Source: Isoetes taiwanensis (Eukaryota > Streptophyta > Lycopodiopsida > Isoetales > Isoetaceae). Taken from it: a stretch of 64,000 nucleotides of DNA. Made by a program: the position numbers and the translations under genes. The notes under the pieces are model-generated. The model had not been told where the DNA came from, ran no database searches, and saw only the letters and a list, made by a program, of their open reading frames with translations. Position 1 is the stretch's first letter. The number at the start of each line of letters is the position of its first letter. The stretch spans positions 20,763,018 through 20,827,017 of the forward strand of contig JAJEKV010000020.1 of the NCBI GenBank assembly GCA_021234155.1, read 5' to 3'. Positions 22,021 through 32,902 of the stretch are shown here, in pieces.

Positions 22021-25000
22021 TAATCAGAATCTATTAACCGAATCCAATGCATATCAATCTTGTACTGAGAATATTGACTATGCATCAGCCATAATGAACC
22101 TAAATTTTAACCTAGAATGTGAAAAAACCTCTAAGGTAACAAAAGCACCATGGTGAAACCGAACCATCTTGTGAAAAACAGGAGTGGACTAAATGTGATA
22201 AAGATCAAACATGGAAACTGGAGTAGAAAGGGGCAAAGAATACATTCAAGAAGCTTGTGAATTGAAGATAAGAGTCAAGCACAACAAGAAACCACAAAAT
22301 TTGATGAAACGGAACAAAGACAACGTAGATGCAAAAGACTTGGAGCGCACCAACTAAAAACAAGGGCACAGAATGAGCTAGGGAGACCAACATGGGGCAA
22401 AAAAGGAGGGGTACCAAAATACAAAATATCCATATAAGCTCAAATAAATGACTGGGCGACTTGTAAATGAGACAAACGAACTTATGGAACTTGTGGAGCA
22501 AAAATAAGTAACAAAGTCAACGGGACAATAGGCATAACGAAGTCACTGGAGAAGAAAAAGAATGGACCAAGATGGAACATATATGTGACTAGACAAATCG
22601 CACAAGGGCGTCCAAGTTGGGAACCATCATAAAGGAATATCCAAAAACAGAAGAGCAAAAACAATAACCGAGATATAGAGATCAAACCATGTAAACGTTC
22701 AAAAGAAGCTAAAAGTTTACACCAAGTGGACAAAAAGATGTATGATGAAATGACAATATCTAAAACAACATAAGCAAGATCACAAAAGTGGATCAACTGC
22801 TCAAATGAAACAAAGGATTTATCAAAGAGGACAACACTACGAACGGACGTAATGCGCATATATATCTGAAGAAAGAAGAATAGGCTTGAAAAGGAACCAT
22901 GTAAAAAGCCAGAGGGAAGACATAAACCATGTAATATAAACATTATTACCAGACGTATATGACCAAATACGCATCAAACACACTGTGTAGAATGTCAAAG
23001 ATCAAAAGAAACCGTTCACATGAAACTATAAAAAGCCCAAGATGAAGCAATTTAATGTGAACATCAAGGCCAACTATATGGTCTAGAGAATAACAATCAA
23101 CAAACAACCTAGAAGCTTGAAAATCATGCAATGAACAATGATCCATGCCTTCGAGTCAGAGAGTGCAAGCATAACGAATGTGCACAACAAATCTTTCGTA
23201 ACAGCGATGATTCGAGGTATAGAGCAATCATCTAAATCCCGACAAAAGGCTCTGAAGAACATACCTCTAAATTGTAGCTAAGGAGCACTAAACCATCCCG
23301 AAGCTTTGTAGGTCTTGAACACAAGCCGACTCCTACGAGATGAAACTGAGAGACCACATGCTACGAAATGGATAAATATAGTTCTGAGAACAATAACCAT
23401 AAGTGTAGGTTGCGAGAGCATAAGCCATGAAATGGATAAACATAATTTATCAAACCGATAAAACCTCCTTTGCAAGTTTCGAGATATCTCATGTATGCAA
23501 TACATAGAAAAAACTAATATAGAAGCCCGATGTCTGTTAACATAATACCAAAAAGTCATTATCAACTCCGTGCAACCCAAGCTATAGGCGACTTAAGCAA
23601 ACAACCTTGGTGAATATGAAAAGGCTAGGAGCAATATCAATGCTTAACTATAAAAAGCCACCAGTATTTGAGCTAGGGCCACAGGAACATGAAGAAATGG
23701 TATGAACCAAACATGCAATATAATCTTCACATATATATTCTAGAAAAAACATAAAAAACAGGGAAAAATGACCTAGTCAAAACTTTAAATGACCTCTCAA
23801 CCAATTCCAGGACATGACAATCCATAAAGTTCTTCCCTTTGGCACCACTACCTGGCTCACAACTCATGACGAGCCGATTCAAGCATGCATTGGGGGACTA
23901 AATACTTACTCTACAAAGCAAGCCACCATGCGAGATGACAACAACATGCAACGCACATGCACTGAGGCTAGACAATGATGTTGAAAAAGTAAAATACCAC
24001 ATCATACGAAGAAATGAATCGTGTAAGTAAAGAGATATCTACCATGCTTAAGAGGATGAGCAAACAAGTTGAAGAAAACAACTATATTCAAAAATGCAAC
24101 CTGGGCTATATATTTGCCGTTCCAAACGAAAAACCATGATGTTGAAAAGGTATCTTTACTACCACTGCCACTACTTACAGTCCAATACATGTGAACTTGT
24201 TATAATCGTCCGAGAAAAAATTGGTGAAGCACCCCATACTGAAAAGCCCTCCGATGTGATGGTAAAAGCATGTAGAGCCAACTAAACAGCGAGTTGCAGA
24301 TAATCAGGCTCATGCCGGTAAGGAAGTACACTCTCCATAAGTACACCCTCCATAGGCATGCGGTGATATGAGACCCCAGCGACGTAAGCTGCAACTGCGA
24401 AACCTGGAGTAGAGTCAAGATATTAGTATTAGCTTCATGGCATGATACACGTGAGCCACAAGAGCATGACTGGATACTGGAGACAGTTAGAAAAATATAG
24501 CAAAGTAAAATTTTATGGTCATTAAAAAGTGAGCACTCAAAAATGGTGTGCCCATTCTGCAACCCGATGGCAGCAGCGAGAGGAGAGGATCCGCCAGATT
24601 AGGTCCAACCCTGCAGGTCCATCACTGCAGATCCGCCAGACTTGTGGAGTTTTGCTGATTCCCTGCAGCATCCGGCCAGCAAACTCGGCTGCCAAATCGC
24701 TGCTGGTCTATGCCTGGCCAGAGCCACTGAACCCACCGCCTCAAATCCATAGTACAGACTAAACGGCACTCCTGGATGCAAATTGGGATCAAACGGCCCT
24801 CTAGAAACATGAGATTAGAGAAGTGAACCCAGAAACATACAAAAACGAAATCATTCATAAGTCCATGAGCATGAAATCCAAGAAAACACAATGAGGGGAT
24901 TTGAATCTAAGACATGCCTGCGTTGCTTATACCTCGATGAGCCAAGATCCGGAGATGGAGCAGGCATAGGATGGAGTCTGTAAAAGTCCACAAGCAAAAA

Positions 25001-25833
25001 AGGAGGGATTGAAGACACAACAAAAACCTGTGTATCGCCCATAATTGTAATCGATCCCTGGACTAAGAGGAAAAATCATATCAAAGCACCAAGAAACAGA
25101 AGCAATCAAATTTTTACTATGAAGAGCAACATTAGTAGACCCATGTAGCCAGAAAGAAATCAACAGAAATGGACAAACAGAATATACAAATCAAATTGTT
25201 GCCATCCTCTACTAGAGCACAAGACCTCAATCACAGCGATTAAACTGCCCAGATTAGAAACCCCGGACCAAAATAGAAGAACTAAGGCTGAAGCAATGAT
25301 GCAAGCCTAGTCCTAAAGCGGATCTGCCAAAGCCCCTTTACCAACCGAACACTCTAAAAAACCATCAAATCGTGGAAAACAAGCAAAAAGAACAGAAGAC
25401 AGAAAAGCCAAATTTTGAAAGAACAGAGCCGCCAAAGCTGGGACAACAACTTATCTGGATCGAGTATGCTCCACAGAATAAAGTACCTCAGCAACAGAAT
25501 GTCCCCAATAGTGCCCATGGTATGATTTGGCAATAGAACCGAGCTCCACGAACCCATCCTGCAGGTGAAGACTAGCTGAACCCACGCCAGATCTAAGCTC
25601 TTGGAGACGAATCCTTCTTGAGGCTGCACCGTATAAAGGCCTAAGGCTATGATTGCGGCAATATGCAGAGCGAAATTCTACAGCGCAAGAGATGAAGAAC
25701 CAGGATGAGGATGAGATGCGGTATGGCACAAGGAAGATGATACAGGATGAGAAACTGATAGGATGGAGACGACAGAAATTCAGAGAAAGCTAGGTAGGGT
25801 AGGAAAGCTAGGTAGGGTAAAGCAGAGACGCTC
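22021..25833. other. non-coding body of the insertion
   Basis: A-rich on the plus strand up to about 23.2 kb, then more balanced. I found no domain-bearing frame on either strand and no RNA gene. The stretch at 24540-24780 is GC-richer (for example CCTGCAGCATCCGGCCAG) but has no recognisable product. Confidence 0.4.
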
Positions 25834-25990
25834 AAGAAAACTGAGAGGATAGAGAAGGGAAAATCTAGCTCAAGAGAACGCCGATGAAAGAACAATGAAG
25901 AGAGGCTGAATAAATAGGAGGAATGACAAAGGGACGTCCCCATCCAAGGAATGTCGGTTCTATTGCTGTCGCAATAGAACCGTGGCATTC
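25834..25990. repeat. 155-bp direct repeat, right copy (insertion end)
   Basis: It matches 19811-19967 with few substitutions. The last bases (GTGGCATTC) abut the resumed host hairpin at 25991, so this marks one end of the insertion. Confidence 0.7.
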
Positions 25991-26175
25991 TTTGACCAGG
26001 CGCGAGCTGTGAGACCACCTTGCCTGGGGAGTTTTTGGCTCATTCTTTTTAGTCTTATTAAGTTCCAATTCACTTACAAAAATGAGAAAAAATTTTCCCA
26101 CTTTTCGAGGCTTGAGGATCCTATCAAGTTAGTACTACTGGGAGCGTGGTCAGTGCTTTGCTCTTGGTCTCCAAG
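25991..26175 (-). promoter_or_regulatory. Element 1 leader, PBS-proximal part with hairpin arm
   Basis: The right arm of the interrupted hairpin runs from TTTGACCAGG to CTGTGAGA (25991-26014). The rest is AT-rich leader leading to the primer site. Confidence 0.65.
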
Positions 26176-26193
26176 AACATAGCTCTGATACCA
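26176..26193 (-). promoter_or_regulatory. primer binding site for initiator tRNA-Met (Element 1)
   Basis: On minus the sequence TGGTATCAGAGCTATG begins one base after the LTR end. TGGTATCAGAGC is the standard plant PBS complementary to the 3' end of tRNA-iMet. This fixes the right LTR as the 5' LTR. Confidence 0.9.
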
Positions 26194-26194
26194 T

Positions 26195-27683
26195 TGTGAC
26201 GTCCCCTACTCGTATACGATGCCCGCACCATATACAAACAGGAGTTCATCCCCCGCACCAGCTCCACACTGATACAGAGCCCTCCACATATCACTGAGAC
26301 TGTCCAGAGTCCACAGTGGGAAGAGTGAAGGGGTCATTCTACCCCGTCTTCCTCAGGGCCTACCTAGCTGCGGAAGCGTAAACATACACGTCAGTAACAT
26401 AACATCACATATCCACCTCGAAAGGTGGCACATCAACATCTGCATAGACAAAGATCAGCACAATACAAAGGAAGTTCCTACCCAAGGCTCAGACTCCAGG
26501 GGATGACTGACTAGCTTGGGTCTCCAGTTCGGTCGCATGTAATCATGACAATAGATTGGGGCTGGTATAGGAACATGGCTTAGGGTTGTCCACTCCATCC
26601 GCCCCCCACATGCACACCTTGCGAGTAGGTTGAAAAGTGTTGGGACCTCGACCAGAAGCCAGCCGGGTGCATAGCCAAAGGGGCTATTCCCCGGGTTACA
26701 TCTCCCCAGTCCGATGGGGCGGTAGGGATCACTCCCTCCAGAGATCTACATGCTGACCCAAGGTGACTAGAGGGCCACTGCCCTTATTCGACTTAACCCA
26801 CTGGAAGGTGAACACCACCCCACGGGTGTCGAGCACATGCCTCACCCACACCTTCGGCAAGCCATTAGACCTAGTCACTTTCGGATCCCTCGGAGACTTT
26901 ACACGCCAAAGGGATCGGGTCAAGGGTCGACACGAACCTCATTCTAAGCCGCCGGCCCCTTCACCCACAACCGGTGGGCTCTTGTCACAGGCCTAATTCT
27001 AGTAATGCACTAAGAGGGACTAGCTAGGAGCATCATCTACTAAGCTTTAAGTCTCTACCCCCCTTCCCAATACAATGAGTCCACAGAATACATCCGTCCA
27101 TCATATGAACATAAATGATAAGAACTAATCTAATACATAGAGTTAGGTTCTTTAGTTAGAGTCAATCTCAGGATCTGCTTGGTTACTAAGGGTGATTTAA
27201 TAGGCTAAATCTCTTGGTTTCAAGGCTGGAATAAGGTTTAGGTTATTCAATCGACCAAATACCTGATCCCCTCGTTCACTCCTCTCGATCCGGGCGTCCA
27301 TGTCTCGTGCTTCCGCCGGGATGCGGTCGGAAAGATGATCCGACAAAATTCAGGCGCCGCGGCGGTCGTGGAAGTTGGGATTGACTCCTCAGGCGGGCAA
27401 ATTGGAGCTCGGAAGGTCTGTGGGCGAAAAAGGAAATGTTAGGGTTTGGTGCCTTATGTAGGCTATCAGTTAGATTTAGGGTTTCCATGACCCTTGGGCT
27501 ACCTTTAATGGGTTAAAGGTCTAAAGGTGCCAGATTGCTAAGTGTAATGCGCACCATTGCAAGTTGCCCCTAGGGCGCCCTTGCTTGGGTACAAGTTGGC
27601 GTACACGTCGACTGGACGGCGTGTACGCATGATGGCGCAATACGGATAATGCCTTGAGACCATATATCGCATCGAACGCCACA
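26195..27683 (-). repeat. Element 1 5' LTR
   Basis: It starts TGTGACGTCCCC and ends CGAACGCCACA. It pairs with 9332-10828 over the whole length. The left copy holds extra short GC-containing insertions, for example around 9640-9680 compared with 26500-26540. Confidence 0.85.
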
Positions 27684-28140
27684 TCGCCGAGAATGCCGAC
27701 CAACAACTTGGCAAATACCGAATCGACCATGATCGTCCGTTGAATTGGCCTGACAAAGGTGGGTCGCCCGCCTTTGTGAATGGGGACAACCCCGCTTGTG
27801 GTCCACTCGTCGGGGAAACCGGCTGCCCTCGCCCCATTTGAGTAACTCGCCTCAGATACCATCAAGGTCACCGCCTTCCCATTAGCCACCAAGCAGTGTG
27901 CCCTCCACAACATCCTCCTCCGCGAAACCAATGGGGGGCCATCCTGGGGGGTATGGGCGCATGCAGCCCCCTCGGTGGGTCATAGAGCCGCCGCAGTACC
28001 GCTCCCAATGCCCGTGTGATGTCCCCCAGAGGGCTGGCCGGCCTTCAAGCACTCAGCCAAAAGGTTCGAGGATGAGTGTCCAGCAGGCCGAACATCTCCC
28101 CCTGATGCCTGGCAAGGGCAATATGCAGGGCTATCAAGCC
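27684..28140 (-). mobile_element. LINE, 5' part (continues at 9331)
   Basis: On minus it encodes the RT N-terminal fingers (FPDEWTTSGVVPIHKGG, RTIMVDSVFAKLLVGILG). These lead directly into the frame that resumes at 9331 (QQLTRWAEAADVRALTQAGF) after the Element 1 insertion. Further upstream is FGLLDTHPRTFW near 28090. The copy is 5'-truncated at about 28140, with no endonuclease domain. Stops and frame breaks are present. Confidence 0.8.
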
Positions 28141-29510
28141 AAATATTTGTTGCAAATTTCATTCTTCAAGGAAAGGTATTTCAACATCTTTGTCTATTGA
28201 AAACCATCTTGTTGCAATGGAGTTTTTTTTTCTGTTTTCTGCTTTTGAGCTCCTTTGGAAGCCAACCTCTTACATCAAAACAAAATCATACGAATTTGGA
28301 AGTGTACATTCCAGTATAGTACTTGAAAAATATGTTATTATTCACAACATGAATGCCTAAGCTAAGCAAAATGCATTGGACCTCTATCATTACCAGCATA
28401 AAGTACTGACAGCTGCTTAAATGTGTGCCAATATTGGCTACTGTTCTTATTCCTAGCTTAAACGTTTTGGAACGTTCAATCTTATCATTCCTCGCCATAT
28501 CTCATTTTAAAAAGTTCGGCATTCTCTAGTCTCATTATGTACAGGGTTCTTGAAATAAACAAGATTGTTTGGAAGTATAATGTGTTTAACAAGTGTTGCC
28601 TTATGCAGGTTGCACCGATTTCTCAGGGGCTCCCTTGTGACGAGCCTGCCAAGTTGACCCTCTTGGCAACTCGGGAGCTTGTCAAAACTTCCACTAATTC
28701 TAGGTTGATATTATGGTGAAGAATTGAATCTTCCTTTTGTACAGTTGAAATGACGTACTCCAAACTCAAATCCATTCTCCCATGAGGATAATCTATTAGC
28801 TATGATGCCTTTGACAAAGCATAGTGCAACAACTTACAAACTTACAGTGTACACTTAGAATAGCAGTGCTCCTTTCCATAGCCTCATCTAGACACCCATA
28901 TATGCCTCATATTGCTCTCTCGGCCCAACTTCACTTGATCTCTAAGATTCCACCATTTATTTATCTCTAACAATTGTTAGCTAAGGTTTTTAATATTCCA
29001 ATTAAAAACCCTCTTTCGATAGCTAAGGATTATTAGTGCATCTAATGTGGAAACTCATTCTGGATTACAAATCCACATCGTCCCGGAGATATGTGTCATG
29101 ATGGTTTAGTATTTGTATTTCCTTGGATTATGTTGTCATTGTCTTGGCACTGTTCTCACATAGGATTTTCCGCATGTGTTTGTGCTTATCCAGGATTTCC
29201 AGAGTATTTCCATGCATGCAGTGGCAGCCAGGGATCCCCACTTAGTCACGAGGACTAACCCCAGTGAATGCACGTGAAGTGAAAGAGCAAGGCGATGGCA
29301 CCAGCGCGGTTGTGGCTCATGGATGAGCGAGAGGGATATGATGTATTTGTATATAAAAGGATAAGATTCAATGGTAAAGGGGCATTTTGGGCTGAATCAA
29401 GGATATCATAGAACGATCTTTGGAGGCACAATCAATTGCAAGGGGTCCAGAGGTCTATCCGCAAATAAATTTTGAGGTAAGGTTTGCATTGTGTGGACAT
29501 GGGTTAAATT
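28141..29510. other. unassigned region with one exon-like stretch
   Basis: A plus-strand stretch from about 28611 follows a plausible acceptor (TGCCTTATGCAG) and stays open to 28719 (VAPISQGLPCDEPAKLTLL). It might be an orphan exon, but no partner exon is seen. A TATA-like GTATATAAAAGG lies at about 29348-29359. Nothing else is recognised. Confidence 0.3.
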
Positions 29511-29767
29511 TTAGAAGGGGAGACTGTAATGGTCCTGGCCACCTGATGGGTCAATATACGTATTTATGTACGTATGTACATATTCATGGCATATATGCAT
29601 GTTGTTAACCAATTGGTAATTGGTAATGATATAATAATAGATAAAGATAGAAGCCAAAAGGGAACAATGGAAGTGTAAGGGCTATGGTATGAATATAGAT
29701 TAGCCAATAGAGCAGTTGCAGGAGATCTAGGAGATCTGGGTGGTAACGTAAACTTAAATAATTCTAA
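29511..29767 (+). mobile_element. possible LTR fragment (PPT-LTR junction)
   Basis: AGAAGGGGAGAC followed by TGTAATGG at about 29512-29532 looks like a polypurine tract joined to the first bases of an LTR on the plus strand. No second LTR, PBS or pol is present, so this is only a suggestion. Confidence 0.3.
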
Positions 29768-30155
29768 GATTATGCTGCCAAATGGGAGTCATTGAGGATG
29801 AATCTCATACCCTTCAAAGTTGCCCAGCATATGATCAAATTCGGACACGCTATGCTGAGTTGGTCAGGCCTGGCCAGCCGTTACATGTGACATTGAGCAC
29901 CGCATCCGTACGGGTGCTGGGATCATATCTTCAGGAGGTTATGGACATGCGAGATCAGCTATGTCCTAGGGCACACATTTGACATGTATATATACATTGA
30001 TGTATACTTGTACAGTTTGACATCATTCTTATTACTGCCACGGTTTTTCCCTCGAAAACCCTTCGGGGCAGGGGTTTTTTAACCCGGACAGTAATAAGTT
30101 TGCTGCGCTCCTTATGGGTCCCATAGGCCGATTGGCCTCAGTGGACGATAAAAAA
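29768..30155 (+). mobile_element. LINE 3' fragment (plus strand)
   Basis: It encodes the zinc-finger tail (CCQMGVIEDESHTLQSC, then RTRYAELVRPGQPLHV), homologous to the copies at 4.7, 7.9 and 56.6 kb. The 3' end has the stem-loop AGGCC-GATT-GGCCT (30125-30138) then 'gtggacgataaaaaa'. It is severely 5'-truncated. Confidence 0.8.
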
Positions 30156-30204
30156 TCATTCTCATTCTCATTCTCATTCTCGTTCTCATTCTCATTCTCA
30201 TTCC
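30156..30204 (+). repeat. (CATTCT)n microsatellite tail of the LINE fragment
   Basis: About eight hexamer units of CATTCT with one G variant directly follow the LINE 3' terminus. In element sense the tail is pyrimidine-rich, as for the other copies. Confidence 0.85.
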
Positions 30205-30640
30205 TTGACTTAATTCCCAAAAAGCCCTTCGTATTTTTAAAATTCCCAAAATGCCCTTAAATTTTAAATATTTTCCCAAATAGCCCCGTATATTTTATAG
30301 TTCTAAAATTCGTGTGTTCTTTATTTCACAGGTTGCTAAACTCTTTAGCTGCATTTTGGAAGATAAAGGTAGTTCGTTGGCTACAGAGGATTTCGTTTCT
30401 AAATGTTTGGGGTTATGGTTTTGAATTGATTGTCAACATATGACTTTGAACTATGATTTAAGCCACTTCACCCTCCGGCCATGGAGGGCAACCCTCCGTG
30501 CGCAGCACCTTGTTATCATAGCAATTTATACGACAGACTTTAAAGCACACGTGAAATTAAATCCCACAAAGTTAATTGGCCCCTTCGTGGCAAGATTCTG
30601 CACTTAAGATTTACTGCATTTTCCAGCATTCAAAGATACT
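30205..30640. other. unassigned AT-rich sequence
   Basis: Repeated 'cccaaaaagccc'-like phrases (30215-30290) look like a decayed repeat. No gene is seen. Confidence 0.35.
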
Positions 30641-30752
30641 GAGAGCCTGAAGCATCCGGATTATAAAATACTGGGGATGAAAATTGTCTAAGTGGACTAG
30701 GTCAGGCGATTAGGTCAGGCGACTAGGTCAGGTAAGTAGGGTAAGTTAGAAT

Positions 30753-32902
30753 ATGGCTGCTACAGAAGCAGCTAAAGGGGCTAGGGTGAATGGGACCCAA
30801 ACTGTGGCTACGGTACAGGGATCAGGGGGACAGAATGCTGACATGATGAGTCAAATGATGTTATTTTCTGGGGGGATGTCAAATCCAATGCAAAAGCAAA
30901 TGATTGAAATGGTACGTCAAATAACAGGAATGTGGACAATGGGAAAGAAAACGACAGTATTAAAAATACCTATTTCTCTGTTGGGGACTGGCTGATTCCA
31001 ATGGCAGTGGTGGAAGGATGCAAAACCAGGTCCCAGACGATTTCTCCCATTCTGATGCAATCGAACCTGATGAACCCAATGCTGGATCAAATTAATCACG
31101 ACCAGGAAGCTTTACTGAAGAAACATGAACACCGGAAAAAACCAAAATTCAAAGGTATTCCATCCCTGAAACACTGCTCTGTTCCAGATAGACTAAAAAC
31201 TCTTGAAAAAAGAGCTGTTATCGGATGCATTAGGCACGAAGGTGTTAAACTTACTCAAATAAGAAACGAATTGTGCAAGATGGATAAAATGGTGGAGATC
31301 ATAGGATTATATTGGCTGGATTTTTCATTTTTTTGTTGAGTGTGGCAACGAAAACTCAGTAAGATTTCTCTTAAAGCAAGGGACAATCTTTAAAGCAAAT
31401 ACTCGGTTCTACTTTCAGAAGTTGAATGCTAGATTCGATCTGCAGAACCTGAAACAATTGTTTCACCCAGCTTCATGCTCGGTTCAAGGGCTAGGTCCAA
31501 TTTACTTGCATGAAGACATTTTTTAGAGATTGTTTGCTGGAGTGGGTGAATATATTGGTTGGGAGGCAGTCCCAGAGCGTGCTCCTAAGATCTGGGCACA
31601 GTTAGATATACTAGAGGAGATTCTAAATAGTGTTGAATATGAAGACATTTATGGAGAAACTAAAACCCTCAAACTAATTTGGAACGGTCTCCCCTTACCA
31701 TGCATAATCTGTGGGTTGAGATTACATGGTGGAGATGTTTGTCATGGTAGATGGATGGGAAAGCCTGCAAATAAGAAAAACAGAGAACAAGAGGAAGAAG
31801 TTAAGAAATATAAAGAGAGATAATAAAAGACAATAAAAAGGATAATTTTGGGGAAGATAAAACAAAACAGGTCTGGAATACAGTCGAGAAGAAAGGAAGG
31901 AGACAAAACAAAAATGGGAGTGCCTATAAAAAACGCTAGGAAACTCAAAGCAAGGGAGGAGATGGACAGGAAGAATGTAGGGATTGGAAATCTAGAGAGA
32001 ATGGTTATCTAGGGAGAATGGTTAAGGAATGGAGAAGGAAGAAGGAACACAATAAACTGGCCACTCAGATCAAGGTGCTCAATAGACCAACTGAACTCAA
32101 AAACAAAGGGAAAGAGTTGGCTCAACCTGGCAGTCTCTGCATCACCCCAGCTCATTTGCTAAGGAGCAGCACTTTGACCATAAAGGAACCTACATTACCT
32201 CCAATTAATGAGTATCCGAAATCCTCGGACTCAGATTTATCAAGTAGAGGCAAACTTTTATTCAAAGGAGAAGGATCTTTTCATAGGGCTACTCCCAAAG
32301 CAATATCATTCCAGTCTCCTGAAAAAGAGAGCTCAGATCCAGAAATGCATGACATTTTGCTTGCAATAATGGAGCAAGGTGAGGAATTGGATCAAGAGGA
32401 GATAGTCCCTAGCACTCTAATAGAGTTTTTATCCCCAGAAAACTCCCCTACAAAGCTGAAAAATGGAAAATATTCGAAATTCTTCACCACATCACCAATG
32501 GATGATGCTATGGGAAATTTGGAGTCAGTTAGGGGTACTGAAGAACAGAAGTTTTCTGGAGGTACAAGTAAGGCAGATATAGACAACATTGACCCTATCA
32601 GTCCTCAACAAGGAGGCCAGGGGATGGTGTCAGATACTATTCCAACTCTTCTAAGCCCAGTTGGCCTGGGAATAGAGCAATCCAATGTCCTGCTAAGCCC
32701 AATTGGCCAAGAGAGGATAGGAAATCCACATGGCCTGGGGTCAAACCCAATAAGTCCTAATGGAATTAAGAGAGGAGTTGAGGACATAGAACAATTTTAT
32801 ACTTCAATGGCGGCCAAAAGGGGAACAAAAAAGGCTCAATTCACCTCTAATAGCCCAGCTCTTAATCTGAGAGTCCAAGAGAGGAAAAGATACCCTGCAT
32901 AA
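30753..32902 (+). pseudogene. LINE ORF1 (nucleic-acid-binding protein, broken)
   Basis: The ATG at 30753 begins MAATEAAKGARVNG. A middle region (30932-31339) is basic. A perfect CX2CX4HX4C knuckle (CIICGLRLHGGDVC) lies near 31705-31745, typical of plant L1 ORF1. The last segment (32018-32902) is open for 294 codons, hydrophilic and Ser/Pro-rich. Frame breaks lie near 30990, 31335 and 31825. The stop TAA at 32900-32902 overlaps the ORF2 start as TAATG. The protein would coat LINE RNA. Confidence 0.75.

Larger units (their letters stand above)
19028..25990. mobile_element. ~6.96-kb insertion of unknown class inside a leader hairpin
   Basis: The hairpin's left arm ends at 19027 (AAAGTTTAG) and its right arm resumes at 25991 (TTTGACCAGG), so all between was inserted. 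The plus strand is strikingly purine-rich, especially A. Open frames on the minus strand are low-complexity F/S/L-rich artefacts of that bias. I see no reverse transcriptase, transposase or integrase. There are no clear terminal inverted repeats, TG...CA ends or target duplication. A 155-bp stretch (19811-19967) is repeated at the very right end (25834-25990). A large non-autonomous retroelement is possible; class is not established. Confidence 0.6.
9332..27683 (-). mobile_element. Element 1: Ty3/gypsy LTR retrotransposon encoding a histone H3 variant, internally inverted
   Basis: Two LTRs of about 1.5 kb (9332-10828 and 26195-27683) start TGTGACG and end in ACGTCACA or its variant ACGCCACA. 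A tRNA-iMet primer site beside the right LTR and a polypurine tract beside the left LTR show the element runs on the minus strand. The 3' half of integrase plus the chromodomain are also on minus (11668-12609). The block from about 12610 to 18603 (H3-like gene, gag, protease, RT/RNase H, 5' half of integrase) is on plus, so it is inverted. A ~7-kb insertion at 19028-25990 interrupts a leader hairpin. The element sits inside the LINE at 7495-9331 / 27684-28140. Flanks ctgct and tcgcc show no clear target duplication. Confidence 0.85.

Noticed and set aside
20138-22943. Many minus-strand frames rich in F, S, L and C resembling membrane proteins
   Set aside because: They arise from the purine skew of the plus strand (poly-pyrimidine on minus). 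They overlap each other in several frames and have no family features.
9332-27683. Element 1 as two nested elements of opposite orientation
   Set aside because: The two integrase halves end at the same residue and there is only one LTR pair, one PBS and one PPT, so one inverted element is simpler.
28537-28719. 60-codon frame as a gene
   Set aside because: Only the part after a possible acceptor looks exon-like and no partner exon exists nearby; left as unassigned.
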